DNA from: an uncultured Bacteroidales bacterium | Lineage (GTDB): Bacteria > Bacteroidota > Bacteroidia > Bacteroidales > Paludibacteraceae | Length of the DNA stretch: 53,545 nucleotides | Direction: 5' to 3' | NCBI GenBank assembly: GCA_902798965.1 | Contig: CADBYS010000020.1 | Span: forward strand, 1-53,545 | Shown: positions 31,329-41,005 of the stretch, piece after piece | Layout: every line of letters starts with the position of its first letter | How positions within the stretch are numbered: the stretch's first letter is position 1 | Notes under the pieces: generated by a model | What the model was told of the DNA's origin: nothing | Seen by the model: the letters and a program-made list of their open reading frames with translations, nothing else | The model's database searches: none | Position numbers and translations under genes: made by a program

Positions 31329-32342
31329 ATGGATAAATTCAAGAAAATACGGGCGTACAGAACGGAATGGTTGCAGGCCATACTGGATTGGGTGATTACT
31401 CTACCCTACCTCAAGTATATGGAATGGAAGACGACCACGTCGGTCGAGTTGGCGTACCTGGGCGACCGCAAACGCATCGAGCAGGACATACGCCACGGGG
31501 CGTTCTTCATGACCAATCATCGGGACATATGTATGGACTCGGCGTGGCTGAGTATGCTCCTCAGGTACGAATATAACATTCGTCCGTACATAGGCATAGG
31601 CAACAACTTGTTCGGCAAGTGGTGGATCGAGCCGTTGGTTCGCAGCCAGCGGTGTTTCGTAGTGATACGTAACGTGTCGCCTCGCGAACAACTCGCCAAC
31701 TCACAACTGCTATCGGAATACCTGCAATACCTGCGTAAGAAAGGCAAATCGATATGGCTGGCACAACGCCAGGGACGTGCCAAGGACGGCAACGACGTGA
31801 CGCAACCCGGCGTACTGAAGATGCTGACCCTGAGAAGCGAGGATTTCTTCAAGGAAGTGAAGGCGCTGAACATCTGTCCCGTTTCGATAACCTATGAGTA
31901 CGACCCCTGCGACTATCTGAAAGCCCGCGAGATGCAACTGGTTCGCGATAATCCTGCCTGGAAAAAGAGCAAGAGAGATGACCTGATAAGCATGAAGGTG
32001 GGCATAGAAGGACAGAAAGGACGCGTGGTGTATCGCCTGACACCCAGTATCAATCCCGAGATTGATGCCCTGTTGGCCGAAAAGCCCGAGGTGCGCAAGC
32101 TGCCAAGAAACGAACAGATACTACTCGTATGTGAAATAATCGACAGGCATATACACCAAGGCTACGAGGTATTTTTGCGAGGCAGGATGTTCGAGGAATA
32201 TCTGAAAGGACAACTCGAGAAGATCCATCTGCCCAATAAGGACGAGGACTTCCTGATGCAGAAGATGCATGAGATGTATGAGATGCCGATGATCAATCGC
32301 AGGAAAGCGTGGGAAAGGTTAAAAGTGAAAGGTGAAAAGTGA
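31329..32342 (+). CDS. Putative 1-acyl-glycerol-3-phosphate acyltransferase family protein
   Basis: The acyltransferase NHx4D motif is read as NHRDICMD (about 58-65), followed by a second conserved block at IGNNLFGKWWIEPLV and a third at KSIWLAQRQGRAKDG (about 138-152), the equivalent of the FPEG box but with QRQGR. At 337 residues it is longer than PlsC and resembles the larger Bacteroidales acyltransferases acting on phospholipid or ornithine-lipid precursors. No signal peptide; probably a peripheral membrane enzyme. The last residues (KVKGEK) come from a family E repeat. Confidence 0.78.
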   Translation: MDKFKKIRAYRTEWLQAILDWVITLPYLKYMEWKTTTSVELAYLGDRKRIEQDIRHGAFFMTNHRDICMDSAWLSMLLRYEYNIRPYIGIGNNLFGKWWIEPLVRSQRCFVVIRNVSPREQLANSQLLSEYLQYLRKKGKSIWLAQRQGRAKDGNDVTQPGVLKMLTLRSEDFFKEVKALNICPVSITYEYDPCDYLKAREMQLVRDNPAWKKSKRDDLISMKVGIEGQKGRVVYRLTPSINPEIDALLAEKPEVRKLPRNEQILLVCEIIDRHIHQGYEVFLRGRMFEEYLKGQLEKIHLPNKDEDFLMQKMHEMYEMPMINRRKAWERLKVKGEK

Positions 32343-32374
32343 AAGGTTAAAGGTGAAAGGTTAAAGGTGAAAGG
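32319..32374. repeat. Family E repeat (GTGAAAGGTTAAAG)
   Basis: Tandem GTGAAAGGTTAAAG/GTGAAAAGT units cover the acyltransferase C-terminal codons and most of the spacer to coaD. Confidence 0.8.
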
Positions 32375-32382
32375 TAAGAGAT

Positions 32383-32817
32383 ATGAGAAGAGTATTGTTT
32401 GCAGGGAGTTTTAATCCATTCACGGTGGGACATGCGGACATCGTGAAGCGCGGTCTGGAACTATTCGACGAGGTAGTGATAGGCATAGGCGAGAACCAGG
32501 ACAAATCATCGGCGGATATTGATGAGCGATTGCAGGCTATTCGTGCGATATACAAGGATAGCCCGCGTGTGCGCGTAGAAGTGTACCACTCGCTGACGGT
32601 GGATTATGCGCGCGAAGTAGGCGCATGTGCTTTGCTGCGCGGCGTAAGGACGATGGCTGACTTCGAGTACGAGCGTCAGATGGCCGATGCCAACCGTGCC
32701 TTGGCAGGACTGGAGACCGTGGTGCTGTTCACCCGACCGGAATTAGGATATATCAGTTCGTCGTTGGTTCGCGACCTCAGACGCCACGGAGCGGATGTGT
32801 CGGGGTTGGTAATGTAG
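32383..32817 (+). CDS. coaD: Pantetheine-phosphate adenylyltransferase
   Basis: CoaD makes dephospho-CoA from phosphopantetheine and ATP. The 144-residue protein starts MRRVLFAGSFNPFTVGHADI, with the nucleotidyltransferase T/HxGH motif as TVGH (15-18). RGVRTMADFEYE (about 87-98) and the late YISSSLVRDL (about 126-135) match the ISSTxVR motif. Length is slightly short of the usual 155-160 but all motifs are present. Family D repeats fill the spacer to the S41 protease. Confidence 0.94.
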   Translation: MRRVLFAGSFNPFTVGHADIVKRGLELFDEVVIGIGENQDKSSADIDERLQAIRAIYKDSPRVRVEVYHSLTVDYAREVGACALLRGVRTMADFEYERQMADANRALAGLETVVLFTRPELGYISSSLVRDLRRHGADVSGLVM

Positions 32818-32854
32818 CAATCAGCTATCAGTAATCAGCAATCAGTTATCAGAA
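32818..32854. repeat. Family D repeat between coaD and the S41 protease
   Basis: CAATCAGCTATCAG/TAATCAG units fill the entire spacer from the coaD stop to the next start. Confidence 0.8.
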
Positions 32855-32855
32855 T

Positions 32856-34454
32856 ATGAAGAAAAAGATTATAGTATTGGTAAGCGTGTTGATTGCATGT
32901 GTAGGCATGCAGGCTCAAAGCAAATCGGCACGTGTGGAGCAGTCGATCATCACGTTCAACGACGTGCTTCGGCAGTTGGATAACAATTATGTGGACACAC
33001 TACCCTACGAGATGATGACCGAGACAGCCATCAATCAGATGCTCAGGCAGGTAGATCCATACACCGTGTATTATCCCAAGGACAAGGACAAAGATCTGCG
33101 GATGATGACCACGGGCAAGTACGGCGGTATAGGCGCTATCATCCAGTTGCGTGACGAGAAGACCGACTCAACGACTACCAAGAAGAAGGACAAGAAGAAA
33201 GATACGTACGTAATCATCTCCGAGCCGTACGAGGGCAAACCTGCCCAGAAAGCAGGTCTATTGGCGGGCGACCGCATTCTGGAGATTGACGGCAAGAAGA
33301 TGGCCGGCAAGACCGTATCGGAAGTGAGCGATGCCTTGCGCGGCACACCCCACTCCACGGTAAGCGTGAAGGTGCAGCGCTACGGAGTAGCCGATCCCTT
33401 GGTATTCACCTTTGAGCGCGACGAGGTGAAGTTGCCGGCTGTTAGTTATGCCGGGATGGTAGGCGACAAGGTAGCATATGTGATGTTCAGCGAGTTTACC
33501 GAACAATCCTCGAAGGATGTGCAGCAAGCTCTGCATGAGCTCGTGGACGAGCAAGGCGCACGCGCCTTGGTGTTTGACCTCAGGGACAATGGCGGAGGCA
33601 TCATCGATGAGGCGGTACAGATCGTGAATATGTTCGTGGAGAAAGGTCATACCGTCGTTTCTACGCGCGGCAAGACCCAACGCAGCGAGCGTATATATTC
33701 CACCACCCAAGCGCCCCTGTATCCCAATCTGCCTGTAATTCTGCTGGTTAATCACAATAGTGCCTCGGCATCGGAGATCGTGGCGGGTAGCATGCAGGAC
33801 ATGAAACGCGCTACGTTGATCGGCGAGCGTACGTTCGGCAAAGGACTGGTACAGAGCGTGCGATCGGTAGCTTATGACGGATATATCAAGGTTACGACCG
33901 CCAAGTACTACCTGCCTTCCGGACGTTGCATACAGGCCATTGACTATTCCAAGCACAAAGGTAAAGTCGAGAAAGATACCACAGGCGGCATATTGCCGGA
34001 CATCGTGTTGAACGACAGCAACCGCAAGGTGGATATCAGCTATACCCTGTATACCAAGCAACTGATCTTCGACTACGCGACGCGCTACCGTTTAGCCCAC
34101 GAGAGCATAGCGCCTGTACAGGAGTTTGCCCTGACAGACAAGGACATAGAGGACTTTTGCACCTTCCTGGAGGAAGAGAAATTCACGTACGAGACCGAGA
34201 CAAGCAAGTACTACAAGGACATGCTCGATATGGCTCGTCATGAGGACTTGGACTCCGCCACCATCGCGCAGATGCAAGCTCTGGAGCCCCTGCTGCGCCC
34301 CTCGTTCCGAGAGGCTGTATGGCGCCATAAAGCAGATATATGCAAAATGCTCGAGGCGGAGATTATCGAGCGATACTACTACCAGCACGGACGCATAGAG
34401 TACATGCTCAAGCACGATGACGCTCTGCAAAAGGCACTTGAAGTAATTAAGTGA
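32856..34454 (+). CDS. S41 family carboxy-terminal processing protease
   Basis: A Sec signal peptide (MKKKIIVLVSVLIACVGMQAQ) leads to a CtpA-like protease of 532 residues. It has a helical N-terminal domain with VDPYTVYYP, a PDZ domain (about 95-175; GLLAGDRILEIDGKKMAGK) and the S41 core with LVFDLRDNGGG, the Ser-containing SASASEIVAG (about 302-311) and the Lys in ERTFGKGLVQS (about 329). It probably trims periplasmic or outer-membrane proteins. A long helical C-terminal extension follows. It overlaps the next gene by 4 bases (GTGA). Confidence 0.92.
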   Translation: MKKKIIVLVSVLIACVGMQAQSKSARVEQSIITFNDVLRQLDNNYVDTLPYEMMTETAINQMLRQVDPYTVYYPKDKDKDLRMMTTGKYGGIGAIIQLRDEKTDSTTTKKKDKKKDTYVIISEPYEGKPAQKAGLLAGDRILEIDGKKMAGKTVSEVSDALRGTPHSTVSVKVQRYGVADPLVFTFERDEVKLPAVSYAGMVGDKVAYVMFSEFTEQSSKDVQQALHELVDEQGARALVFDLRDNGGGIIDEAVQIVNMFVEKGHTVVSTRGKTQRSERIYSTTQAPLYPNLPVILLVNHNSASASEIVAGSMQDMKRATLIGERTFGKGLVQSVRSVAYDGYIKVTTAKYYLPSGRCIQAIDYSKHKGKVEKDTTGGILPDIVLNDSNRKVDISYTLYTKQLIFDYATRYRLAHESIAPVQEFALTDKDIEDFCTFLEEEKFTYETETSKYYKDMLDMARHEDLDSATIAQMQALEPLLRPSFREAVWRHKADICKMLEAEIIERYYYQHGRIEYMLKHDDALQKALEVIK

Positions 34455-36292
34455 AACGCCTATTTTACATAGCATTAGCATTTTCGGCACTACTCGTTTC
34501 GAGTTGTGCCAACCGTGGTTCTGGCCCGCAAGGAGGACCTAAGGACTCTATTCCTCCCACTCTGCTTCGCGAGACACCTGAGAACGGCACATGCAACTTC
34601 ACGGAGAAGATAATCGTACTGCAGTTCGACGAGTACGTGCAACTGAACAATGTGTCGGAAAACGTGCTTATCTCGCCCCCGCAACTCAACCCTCCCATCG
34701 TCAAGGCTATAGGCAAACGCGTGATAGTTACCTTTGAGGAAGACCTGAAGGACAGTACGACCTATACCATTGATTTTGGGGAAGCTATATGCGACAACAA
34801 CGAGAAGACGCCGTTGGGCAAATACAGTTTTTCGTTTGCTACAGGCGACCATATCGACACCCTGGCCATGTTCGGCAAGGTGATTAACGCCTACAACCTG
34901 AATCCCGTACAGGGCGTGACTGTAGGTGTGCACGAGGAATTGGACGATTCGGCGTTTGCCACTGTTCCGTTCACGCGCATAGCCAAGACGGATTCGGCAG
35001 GGCAGTTCGGGGTACTGAACATGCGTGGCGGCACGTACCGCATCTATGCCTTGCGTGAAGGAAGCAAGGACTATATGTATCAACCATCAGAGTTATTGGC
35101 ATTTACGGATGAGGTGTTCAGCCCGTCGCTGGCTTGCGATTCGGATAGCGTGTGGTACCATGTGCCGGATACGATAGTGCTTAAACTGTTCTCGGAGAAT
35201 ATACAACGGCATTACTTCATTCGTGGTTTGCGCGACCAGGAGGCACACTTCTTTACCCTGTATTTCTCTGCCCCGCAGGCCGAGCTGCCCACCATCGTGG
35301 CGTTGCGTCCGGATAGTAGTCAGCAATCAGTTATCAGCGATCAGCAATCAGGCGATAGCATTCAGCAATCAGGGGACAGCACATGGGTGGATTTTACCAA
35401 ATATATGTTGTGTCAGGCTAATCCCACAAAAGATACGCTCGTGTATTGGCTAACGGACTCGCTGGCCATACGGATGGATACCTTGCTGTTTGCGATGACG
35501 TATAAGATGTCCGACTCGCTGTATCAGTTGGTGGACACGACCGATACGCTGCAGATCATCTATCGCCATCCGAAGTTGAATCAGAAAGCCCTGGAAGCCA
35601 AGCAACGCAAGGATGCCTACCGCAAGGTGGAACTGAAGAGTAACGCATCATCGAAGTTCGATATCTACAAGCAGATTGAATGGTATGCGGGTACGCCTAT
35701 CCACGACTACGAGACGGACAGCATTCACTTGTACGAAAAGAAAGATACGCTCCTGCTGCCGGTATCCTATACGATGGCAGCCACGGATTCGTCAGGGTTG
35801 CGGTACGTATTGCAAGCCGACCTGCAGCCGGAACATATCTATACCTTACGCATGGACAGCGGAGCCATGCATGATATTTACGGCATACCGAACAACGCCT
35901 TCACAGCCGATTACCGTTTGCGCTCGCTGGATGAATATTCGACCTTGACTATTCATCTGACTCATTATGATGAGCGCGCGCGCATACAGATCCTTGACGA
36001 GAAGGACAAGGTGATACGCGAAGAACCGGCATTGGCGGAAGGAACGAAATTCACCTATCTGGAAGCCAAGAGCTTCTATGTGCGTATGTACCTCGACCTG
36101 GACGGAAACGGCGAGTGGACGACCGGCAGTTGGGCACAGAAACGTCAACCTGAACCAGTCTATTACTTCTCAAGCAAACTGACCTTGCGAGCCAATTGGG
36201 AGTTCGAAGAGAACTTCGACCATTTGTCCACACCATTGCTCAAACAAAAGCCAAAATCGCTCATTCAAGTGGACAACGGAAAGGCAAAATAG
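34451..36292 (+). CDS. Bacteroidales Ig-like domain lipoprotein (613 aa)
   Basis: The start is a GTG that overlaps the S41 stop. The signal ends in a lipobox LLVSSC (Cys about 19). The first domain (about 35-135) is an SbsA-type Ig-like fold (IPPTLLRETPENG, LQFDEYVQLNN, YTIDFGEAICDNNE), followed by a carboxypeptidase-regulatory-like region and further beta domains. This is a common Bacteroidales envelope lipoprotein with no assigned function. Residues about 289-308 (SQQSVISDQQSG) are encoded by an in-frame family D repeat. Coupling to the S41 protease suggests joint action in the envelope (inference). Confidence 0.85.
   Translation: MKRLFYIALAFSALLVSSCANRGSGPQGGPKDSIPPTLLRETPENGTCNFTEKIIVLQFDEYVQLNNVSENVLISPPQLNPPIVKAIGKRVIVTFEEDLKDSTTYTIDFGEAICDNNEKTPLGKYSFSFATGDHIDTLAMFGKVINAYNLNPVQGVTVGVHEELDDSAFATVPFTRIAKTDSAGQFGVLNMRGGTYRIYALREGSKDYMYQPSELLAFTDEVFSPSLACDSDSVWYHVPDTIVLKLFSENIQRHYFIRGLRDQEAHFFTLYFSAPQAELPTIVALRPDSSQQSVISDQQSGDSIQQSGDSTWVDFTKYMLCQANPTKDTLVYWLTDSLAIRMDTLLFAMTYKMSDSLYQLVDTTDTLQIIYRHPKLNQKALEAKQRKDAYRKVELKSNASSKFDIYKQIEWYAGTPIHDYETDSIHLYEKKDTLLLPVSYTMAATDSSGLRYVLQADLQPEHIYTLRMDSGAMHDIYGIPNNAFTADYRLRSLDEYSTLTIHLTHYDERARIQILDEKDKVIREEPALAEGTKFTYLEAKSFYVRMYLDLDGNGEWTTGSWAQKRQPEPVYYFSSKLTLRANWEFEENFDHLSTPLLKQKPKSLIQVDNGKAK
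35316..35374 (+). repeat. Family D repeat inserted in frame in the Ig-like lipoprotein
   Basis: CAGCAATCAGTTATCAG units encode a Ser/Gln-rich loop. The same DNA motif fills the coaD-S41 spacer. Confidence 0.82.
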
Positions 36293-36341
36293 GAAAAAAC
36301 GATAGAATTATATTCTATTTTGCTAAAAAAATGCAAAAATA

Positions 36342-36373
36342 TTTGCATATTTCATTTTTTTTTTGTAACTTTG
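36342..36373 (+). promoter_or_regulatory. Promoter of the RelA/SpoT gene
   Basis: TTTG (36342-36345) and TAACTTTG (36366-36373) are 20 bases apart. The expected transcript start leaves a leader of only about 25 bases before the ATG at 36405. Confidence 0.85.
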
Positions 36374-36404
36374 TACGTTTTTTTATGATTTCTACGTTGC
36401 AGGG

Positions 36405-38660
36405 ATGACAAACAGTGAATTCACATCGGCTGAAACGGAGATGATCGAGCAGGAGTTTGCCTCGCTATTGGACGCGTATGCTCACACCTCGCATCGTCAA
36501 CACGTTGAACGTATAGAGCAAGCTTACCGGTTTGCCTATAAGGCGCATTATGGTGTTCGTCGTTTGAGCGGCGAGCCGTATATCATGCACCCCTTGGCCG
36601 TAGCCAAGATTGTGGTAAGCGAGATAGGCTTGGGCAGCACATCGATTAGTGCGGCTCTGCTGCACGATGTGGTGGAAGATACGGATTATACGGTGGCCGA
36701 CATCGAGAACCTGTTCGGAGCTAAGATAGCTCAGATCGTTGACGGCCTGACCAAGATTTCCGGCGGTGTGTTTGGCGACAAAGCTTCGGAGCAAGCCGAG
36801 AACTTCCGCAAGCTGCTGCTGACCATGTCCGATGATATCCGCGTGGTACTCATCAAGATTGCCGACCGCTTGCATAACATGCGTACGCTAAGCGCGCAGC
36901 CTCTGAACAAGCAATACAAGATTGCCGGCGAGACGCAGTACATCTACGCTCCGTTGGCACATCGTTTGGGTTTGGGCTCTATCAAGAGCGAGCTGGAGAA
37001 CCTGGCATTCAAATACGAACATCCGGATACGTATGCCGAACTGAAAGCAAAAATAGAGGCTGACAGCATAGCCCGAATGGATTACTTCGAGAAGTTTGCC
37101 AAGCCTATACGCGAGAAGCTGAAGATGTTAGGGTACGATTTCGACCTTACGGCACGTATCAAATCGCCCTACTCCATTTGGGTGAAGATGAATACAAAGC
37201 ATGTGACCTTTGAGGAGATCTATGACTTGCTGGCTGTACGTATCGTATTCACGCCGAACCAGTCGTTCAGCGAGAAAGACCAATGCTGGATGATCTATTC
37301 CGCCATAACGGAGATTTACCGTCCGCATCCCGAGCGTATCCGCGACTGGATATCCACGCCTAAAGCCAACGGCTACGAGGCCTTGCATATCACGGTGATG
37401 GGTCAGAACGGCGAGTGGGTAGAGATACAGATCCGTACGCGCCGCATGCACGAGTTGGCCGAGCAAGGTCTGGCGGCACACTGGAAGTACAAGACCGGCG
37501 TGCTTGAAGATACGGAGCTGGACAAGTGGATTCGCGATATCAAGGATGTGCTGGCCAGCGAGGCTCCGGATGCCATGGCGTTCCTGGATACATTCAAGCT
37601 CAACCTGTTTGCCAAGGAGGTATTCGTGTTCACCCCCAACGGCGACATACAAACGCTGCCACAAGGCGCAACCGTGCTGGATCTGGCGTATCAGTTGCAC
37701 TCGGAGTTGGGCGAACATTGTATCGGAGCCAAGGTTAACCACTCGCTCAAGAGTAGCGATTACATCCTGCATGCAGGCGATCAGGTAGAGGTGTTGACCG
37801 CACAACAGCAGCAACCGCAACCCGAGTGGTTGAAGTACGTGACAACCGCCAAGGCACAGCAAGCCCTGAACGGCTACTTCCGCAAGCAGGAACGCCAGCA
37901 GGAGAAGTTGGGTGAACGACGTTTGCTGGATGCGTTGGACGCTTTGGACTTGTCGGAACAGCATTTGGATATGGCTGTGCAACATCTGCTCAACCATTAC
38001 CATCTGACCAAGCGTAATGAGCTGTTCCGACAGATCGGATTGGATGCTATCAAGCTGCAGAACCTGAAGGATATCATTACGCCAAAGCGCAGTATTTGGG
38101 CACGCATCAATCCTTTTGGTTCAGGCAAAGAGAAGCAACAAACCCTACCCTTGGATACTACTGAATCGGCAGAACAAGGAGTACAGATGGATACCCGCAA
38201 GGACAAATCCAAACGAAACATCGTACTTACCGACGAGAACCTGAAGGATGTTATTCTGGAAGAGTGCTGCCATCCTATCCCGGGCGATGCGGTTATAGGT
38301 TTCAAAGACACAACCGGCAAGATGCATGTTCACTACCTGAATTGTCCGGTAGCCGAGCGCCTGAAATCGAGTTACGGCAAAGCTATCTACTCGATCACCT
38401 GGGATACGCATCGCATGACGCAATACAAGGAGAAACTGGAGATTGAGGGTATAGACCAGTTCGGTCTGCTCGTGGAGATGCTACGCGTCATATCCGACAA
38501 CTTCCATATCAACCTGCAAGAACTGCACGTGACAGCCAACAACGGAATCTTTAGCGCGCGTATTGAGTTATACGTATTCGACAAGCAGGAGCTGGAGGAA
38601 CTGATCGACTCGCTGAAGAAACTGCACAACATCCAATCCGTCAAACGCGTGTTTACGTAA
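36405..38660 (+). CDS. Bifunctional (p)ppGpp synthetase/hydrolase (RelA/SpoT family)
   Basis: The 751-residue protein has the full Rel layout: HD hydrolase domain with LLHDVVEDTDYT (HD at about 86-87), a synthetase domain (about 230-345; ARIKSPYSIWVKMN, VRIVFTPN, GYEALHITVMG), a TGS domain (about 405-465; VFTPNGDIQTLPQGATVLDLAY), a Zn-finger-like region (LEECCHPIPGDAVIGF) and a C-terminal ACT domain. It makes and degrades the stringent-response alarmone. Both catalytic halves look intact, as expected for the single Rel of this phylum. It has its own promoter. Family C repeats follow the stop. Confidence 0.96.
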   Translation: MTNSEFTSAETEMIEQEFASLLDAYAHTSHRQHVERIEQAYRFAYKAHYGVRRLSGEPYIMHPLAVAKIVVSEIGLGSTSISAALLHDVVEDTDYTVADIENLFGAKIAQIVDGLTKISGGVFGDKASEQAENFRKLLLTMSDDIRVVLIKIADRLHNMRTLSAQPLNKQYKIAGETQYIYAPLAHRLGLGSIKSELENLAFKYEHPDTYAELKAKIEADSIARMDYFEKFAKPIREKLKMLGYDFDLTARIKSPYSIWVKMNTKHVTFEEIYDLLAVRIVFTPNQSFSEKDQCWMIYSAITEIYRPHPERIRDWISTPKANGYEALHITVMGQNGEWVEIQIRTRRMHELAEQGLAAHWKYKTGVLEDTELDKWIRDIKDVLASEAPDAMAFLDTFKLNLFAKEVFVFTPNGDIQTLPQGATVLDLAYQLHSELGEHCIGAKVNHSLKSSDYILHAGDQVEVLTAQQQQPQPEWLKYVTTAKAQQALNGYFRKQERQQEKLGERRLLDALDALDLSEQHLDMAVQHLLNHYHLTKRNELFRQIGLDAIKLQNLKDIITPKRSIWARINPFGSGKEKQQTLPLDTTESAEQGVQMDTRKDKSKRNIVLTDENLKDVILEECCHPIPGDAVIGFKDTTGKMHVHYLNCPVAERLKSSYGKAIYSITWDTHRMTQYKEKLEIEGIDQFGLLVEMLRVISDNFHINLQELHVTANNGIFSARIELYVFDKQELEELIDSLKKLHNIQSVKRVFT

Positions 38661-38708
38661 TTGACGATTGAGCGATTGACGATGTACGATTGATTGACGA
38701 TTGACTGG
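38661..38708. repeat. Family C repeat downstream of relA
   Basis: Imperfect ATTGACGATTGA units start immediately after the TAA, the same family as the asd-uvrA spacer. Confidence 0.8.
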
Positions 38709-38760
38709 GATTGGACAAATTAACAATTAATACACATAAAAAAAGATTAAACATAACAAA

Positions 38761-39852
38761 ATGAAAAAAGTATTTGTAAGTATGGCAATGGCATTGGTAG
38801 CCGTAGCCATGATGGCACAACAACCTGTCATCACTTTTGAACGTACCGAACATGACTTTGGAAAGATTAACGAAGCCGACGGCAAAGTAACAACTATCTT
38901 CACATTCAAGAACGAAGGTATGGAACCGCTCGTTCTGTCCAATGTTCGCGCATCCTGCGGTTGCACGACGCCGAAATGGCCGCGTCAACCGATCGAGGCC
39001 GGACAGACTGGCGAGATAACCGTAACGTATAACCCCAACGGTCGTCCGGGACGATTCACCAAGACCGTAACCATCACTTCCAACGCCACTGAGCCTACCA
39101 CGCGCGTGACTATCAAAGGTGAGGTTATTCCCAAGCCCGCCAAGCCGGTGGACAACTACCCCGTTAAGATGGGTGAACTGAGCCTGAAGAGCAAGGACGT
39201 GAACTTCGGCAAGCTGAATGACCACGTAACCAAGACCCAAGAGATTGAGTACGCCAACCAGACCGATCATGACATTACAGTCGAGCTCCTGCCCGCCAAG
39301 GCTAACGGCAAGGTGCTGGATGCAGTAGTTACATTGGCTACCCTCAAACCGAAAGAGACAGGTAAGGTACAGATTGCTTTTGTTACCGAGAATATGAATG
39401 TATATGGTCCGCAGGAAGGCTCGTTCCTGATCGTAGTTAACGGCAAGCAGGAGCAAACAGAGGAATATACCATTCATGTTCGGGCTGACGTAGAGGAAGA
39501 CTTCTCGAACCTTACGCCGGAAGACCATCGCAATGCCCCGATCCTGGATGTAGCAACCACCGTGAACATGGGTGTCATCAAGGCCGGCAAAGCGGTTAAG
39601 AGGAGTGTTGTTCTGACCAATGTGGGCGCAGACCCGCTGAAGATCCGTCGCGTGATTAGCAACGATGCTGATATGAAGGTCGCAGTCAGCAAACTGGAGC
39701 TCAAGAACGGCAAGCAGGGACAAATAAAGATTGATGTTCTCCCCGCAGCCGACAGCAAGCCCGGAGCATATAGCCGTCAGATTACCCTCATTACCAACGA
39801 TCCTGCCAAACCGCGCATGAACGTAGTGGTAAACTGGACGATTGCCGAGTAA
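38761..39852 (+). CDS. DUF1573 protein, exported (363 aa)
   Basis: A signal peptide (MKKVFVSMAMALVAVAMMAQ) precedes two to three beta-sandwich repeats. The first DUF1573 unit reads FERTEHDFGKINEADGK and ASCGCTTPKWPRQPIEAGQT; related units begin VNFGKLNDHVTKTQEIEY and VNMGVIKAGKAVKRSVVL. The ASCGCT motif is the family hallmark. These are abundant Bacteroidales periplasmic or surface proteins of unknown role, with an MSP/ASH-like fold. The gene is followed by a repeat-like spacer and meaB. Confidence 0.88.
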   Translation: MKKVFVSMAMALVAVAMMAQQPVITFERTEHDFGKINEADGKVTTIFTFKNEGMEPLVLSNVRASCGCTTPKWPRQPIEAGQTGEITVTYNPNGRPGRFTKTVTITSNATEPTTRVTIKGEVIPKPAKPVDNYPVKMGELSLKSKDVNFGKLNDHVTKTQEIEYANQTDHDITVELLPAKANGKVLDAVVTLATLKPKETGKVQIAFVTENMNVYGPQEGSFLIVVNGKQEQTEEYTIHVRADVEEDFSNLTPEDHRNAPILDVATTVNMGVIKAGKAVKRSVVLTNVGADPLKIRRVISNDADMKVAVSKLELKNGKQGQIKIDVLPAADSKPGAYSRQITLITNDPAKPRMNVVVNWTIAE

Positions 39853-39898
39853 TAGTTGAGAGTTGAACACGAAACGCTCAACTCCAAACGCTAAACAA
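39853..39898. repeat. Low-complexity spacer repeat (family G) before meaB
   Basis: AGTTGAGAGTTGAACACGAA and ACGCTCAACTCCAAACGCTA-type units fill the spacer. An upstream ATG at 39863 would translate part of it, which argues for the start at 39905. Confidence 0.55.
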
Positions 39899-39904
39899 AA
39901 AAAC

Positions 39905-40999
39905 ATGGAACATCCGGAGAATAACGAAGAATACAAAGGATTGCAGGTCAATTCGGGCGTAGTGCCCCTACCCTCAGTCAATCCGTATGCCACTTTCCGC
40001 CGCAAGAAACGTATGCTGACGGTGGATGAGTATGTGGCAGGTATACGTCGTGGCGACATATCTATCCTCGGTCAGGCCGTTACATTGGTGGAGAGCAGTC
40101 TGCCATCCGACCAGGAAGCGGCACAGAAAGTGATAGAGGCATGTCTGCCCTTCTCCGGCAATTCCATACGCGTAGGCATAACCGGCGTACCCGGTGCAGG
40201 TAAATCCACCTTCATCGAGGCGCTGGGTATGCAGCTGTGCAAGCAAGGGAACAAACTGGCGGTTCTGGCTATTGACCCCTCGTCCGAGCGCTCGAAAGGC
40301 AGTATATTGGGCGACAAGACCCGCATGAACGAGCTATCTACAGCCGCTAACGCCTTTATCCGTCCCAGCCCGTCGGCAGGTTCGCTTGGAGGTGTGGCTC
40401 GTAAGACAAGAGAGACCATCGTGCTATGTGAAGCCGCCGGGTTCGATACGATTCTCGTTGAGACCGTAGGTGTCGGGCAGTCGGAAACAGCCGCACACTC
40501 GATGGTGGATTTCTTCCTGCTGCTGCAAGTAACCGGCACAGGCGACGAGTTGCAAGGCATCAAACGCGGCATCATGGAGATGGCTGACGGTATAGCGATC
40601 AACAAGTGTGACGGCTCGAACGTCGAACGGGCACAAGCCGCACGCGTAAGCTTCAAGAATGCTTTGGCACTCTTCCCGCCTACCGACAGCGGATGGAAAC
40701 CGTATGCAGAGACCTGCTCATCGGTAGAGAACACGGGCATAACGACCGTGTGGAAGATGATAACCGACTACATCGCCTTCACACAAAAGAACGGCTACTT
40801 CGACTACAAACGCAGTCAGCAAGCCAAGTACTGGATGTACGAGACGATTCATCAGTCGCTTCTTGACAGCTTCTATCACAACAGCACGATCGAGCGGCTT
40901 ATCCCGCAATACGAGCAACGTATACTCAATAACGAGATTAGCAGCTTCATAGCCGCACACGAATTGCTCAATACGTACAAGACATTGAATAACAAATAG
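39905..40999 (+). CDS. meaB: Methylmalonyl-CoA mutase-associated GTPase MeaB
   Basis: This G3E-family P-loop GTPase loads or protects B12-dependent methylmalonyl-CoA mutase. Walker A is GVPGAGKSTF (about 95-104), followed by AVLAIDPSSERSKGSILGDKTRM, VETVGVGQSE and the guanine motif NKCDG. The 364-residue length is normal. The start at 39905 (MEHPEN) is chosen over 39863 because the intervening codons are repeat-derived. The mutase genes are not in the window. It is 6 bases before dnaB, so the two may share a transcript. Confidence 0.93.
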   Translation: MEHPENNEEYKGLQVNSGVVPLPSVNPYATFRRKKRMLTVDEYVAGIRRGDISILGQAVTLVESSLPSDQEAAQKVIEACLPFSGNSIRVGITGVPGAGKSTFIEALGMQLCKQGNKLAVLAIDPSSERSKGSILGDKTRMNELSTAANAFIRPSPSAGSLGGVARKTRETIVLCEAAGFDTILVETVGVGQSETAAHSMVDFFLLLQVTGTGDELQGIKRGIMEMADGIAINKCDGSNVERAQAARVSFKNALALFPPTDSGWKPYAETCSSVENTGITTVWKMITDYIAFTQKNGYFDYKRSQQAKYWMYETIHQSLLDSFYHNSTIERLIPQYEQRILNNEISSFIAAHELLNTYKTLNNK

Positions 41000-41005
41000 T
41001 AACTA

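Noticed and set aside
38653-40059. Long minus-strand open frame (468 codons) opposite the DUF1573 and meaB genes
   Set aside because: It is antisense to two well-supported genes, spans their spacer, and its translation has no recognisable domain; GC-rich core genes here give long antisense frames.
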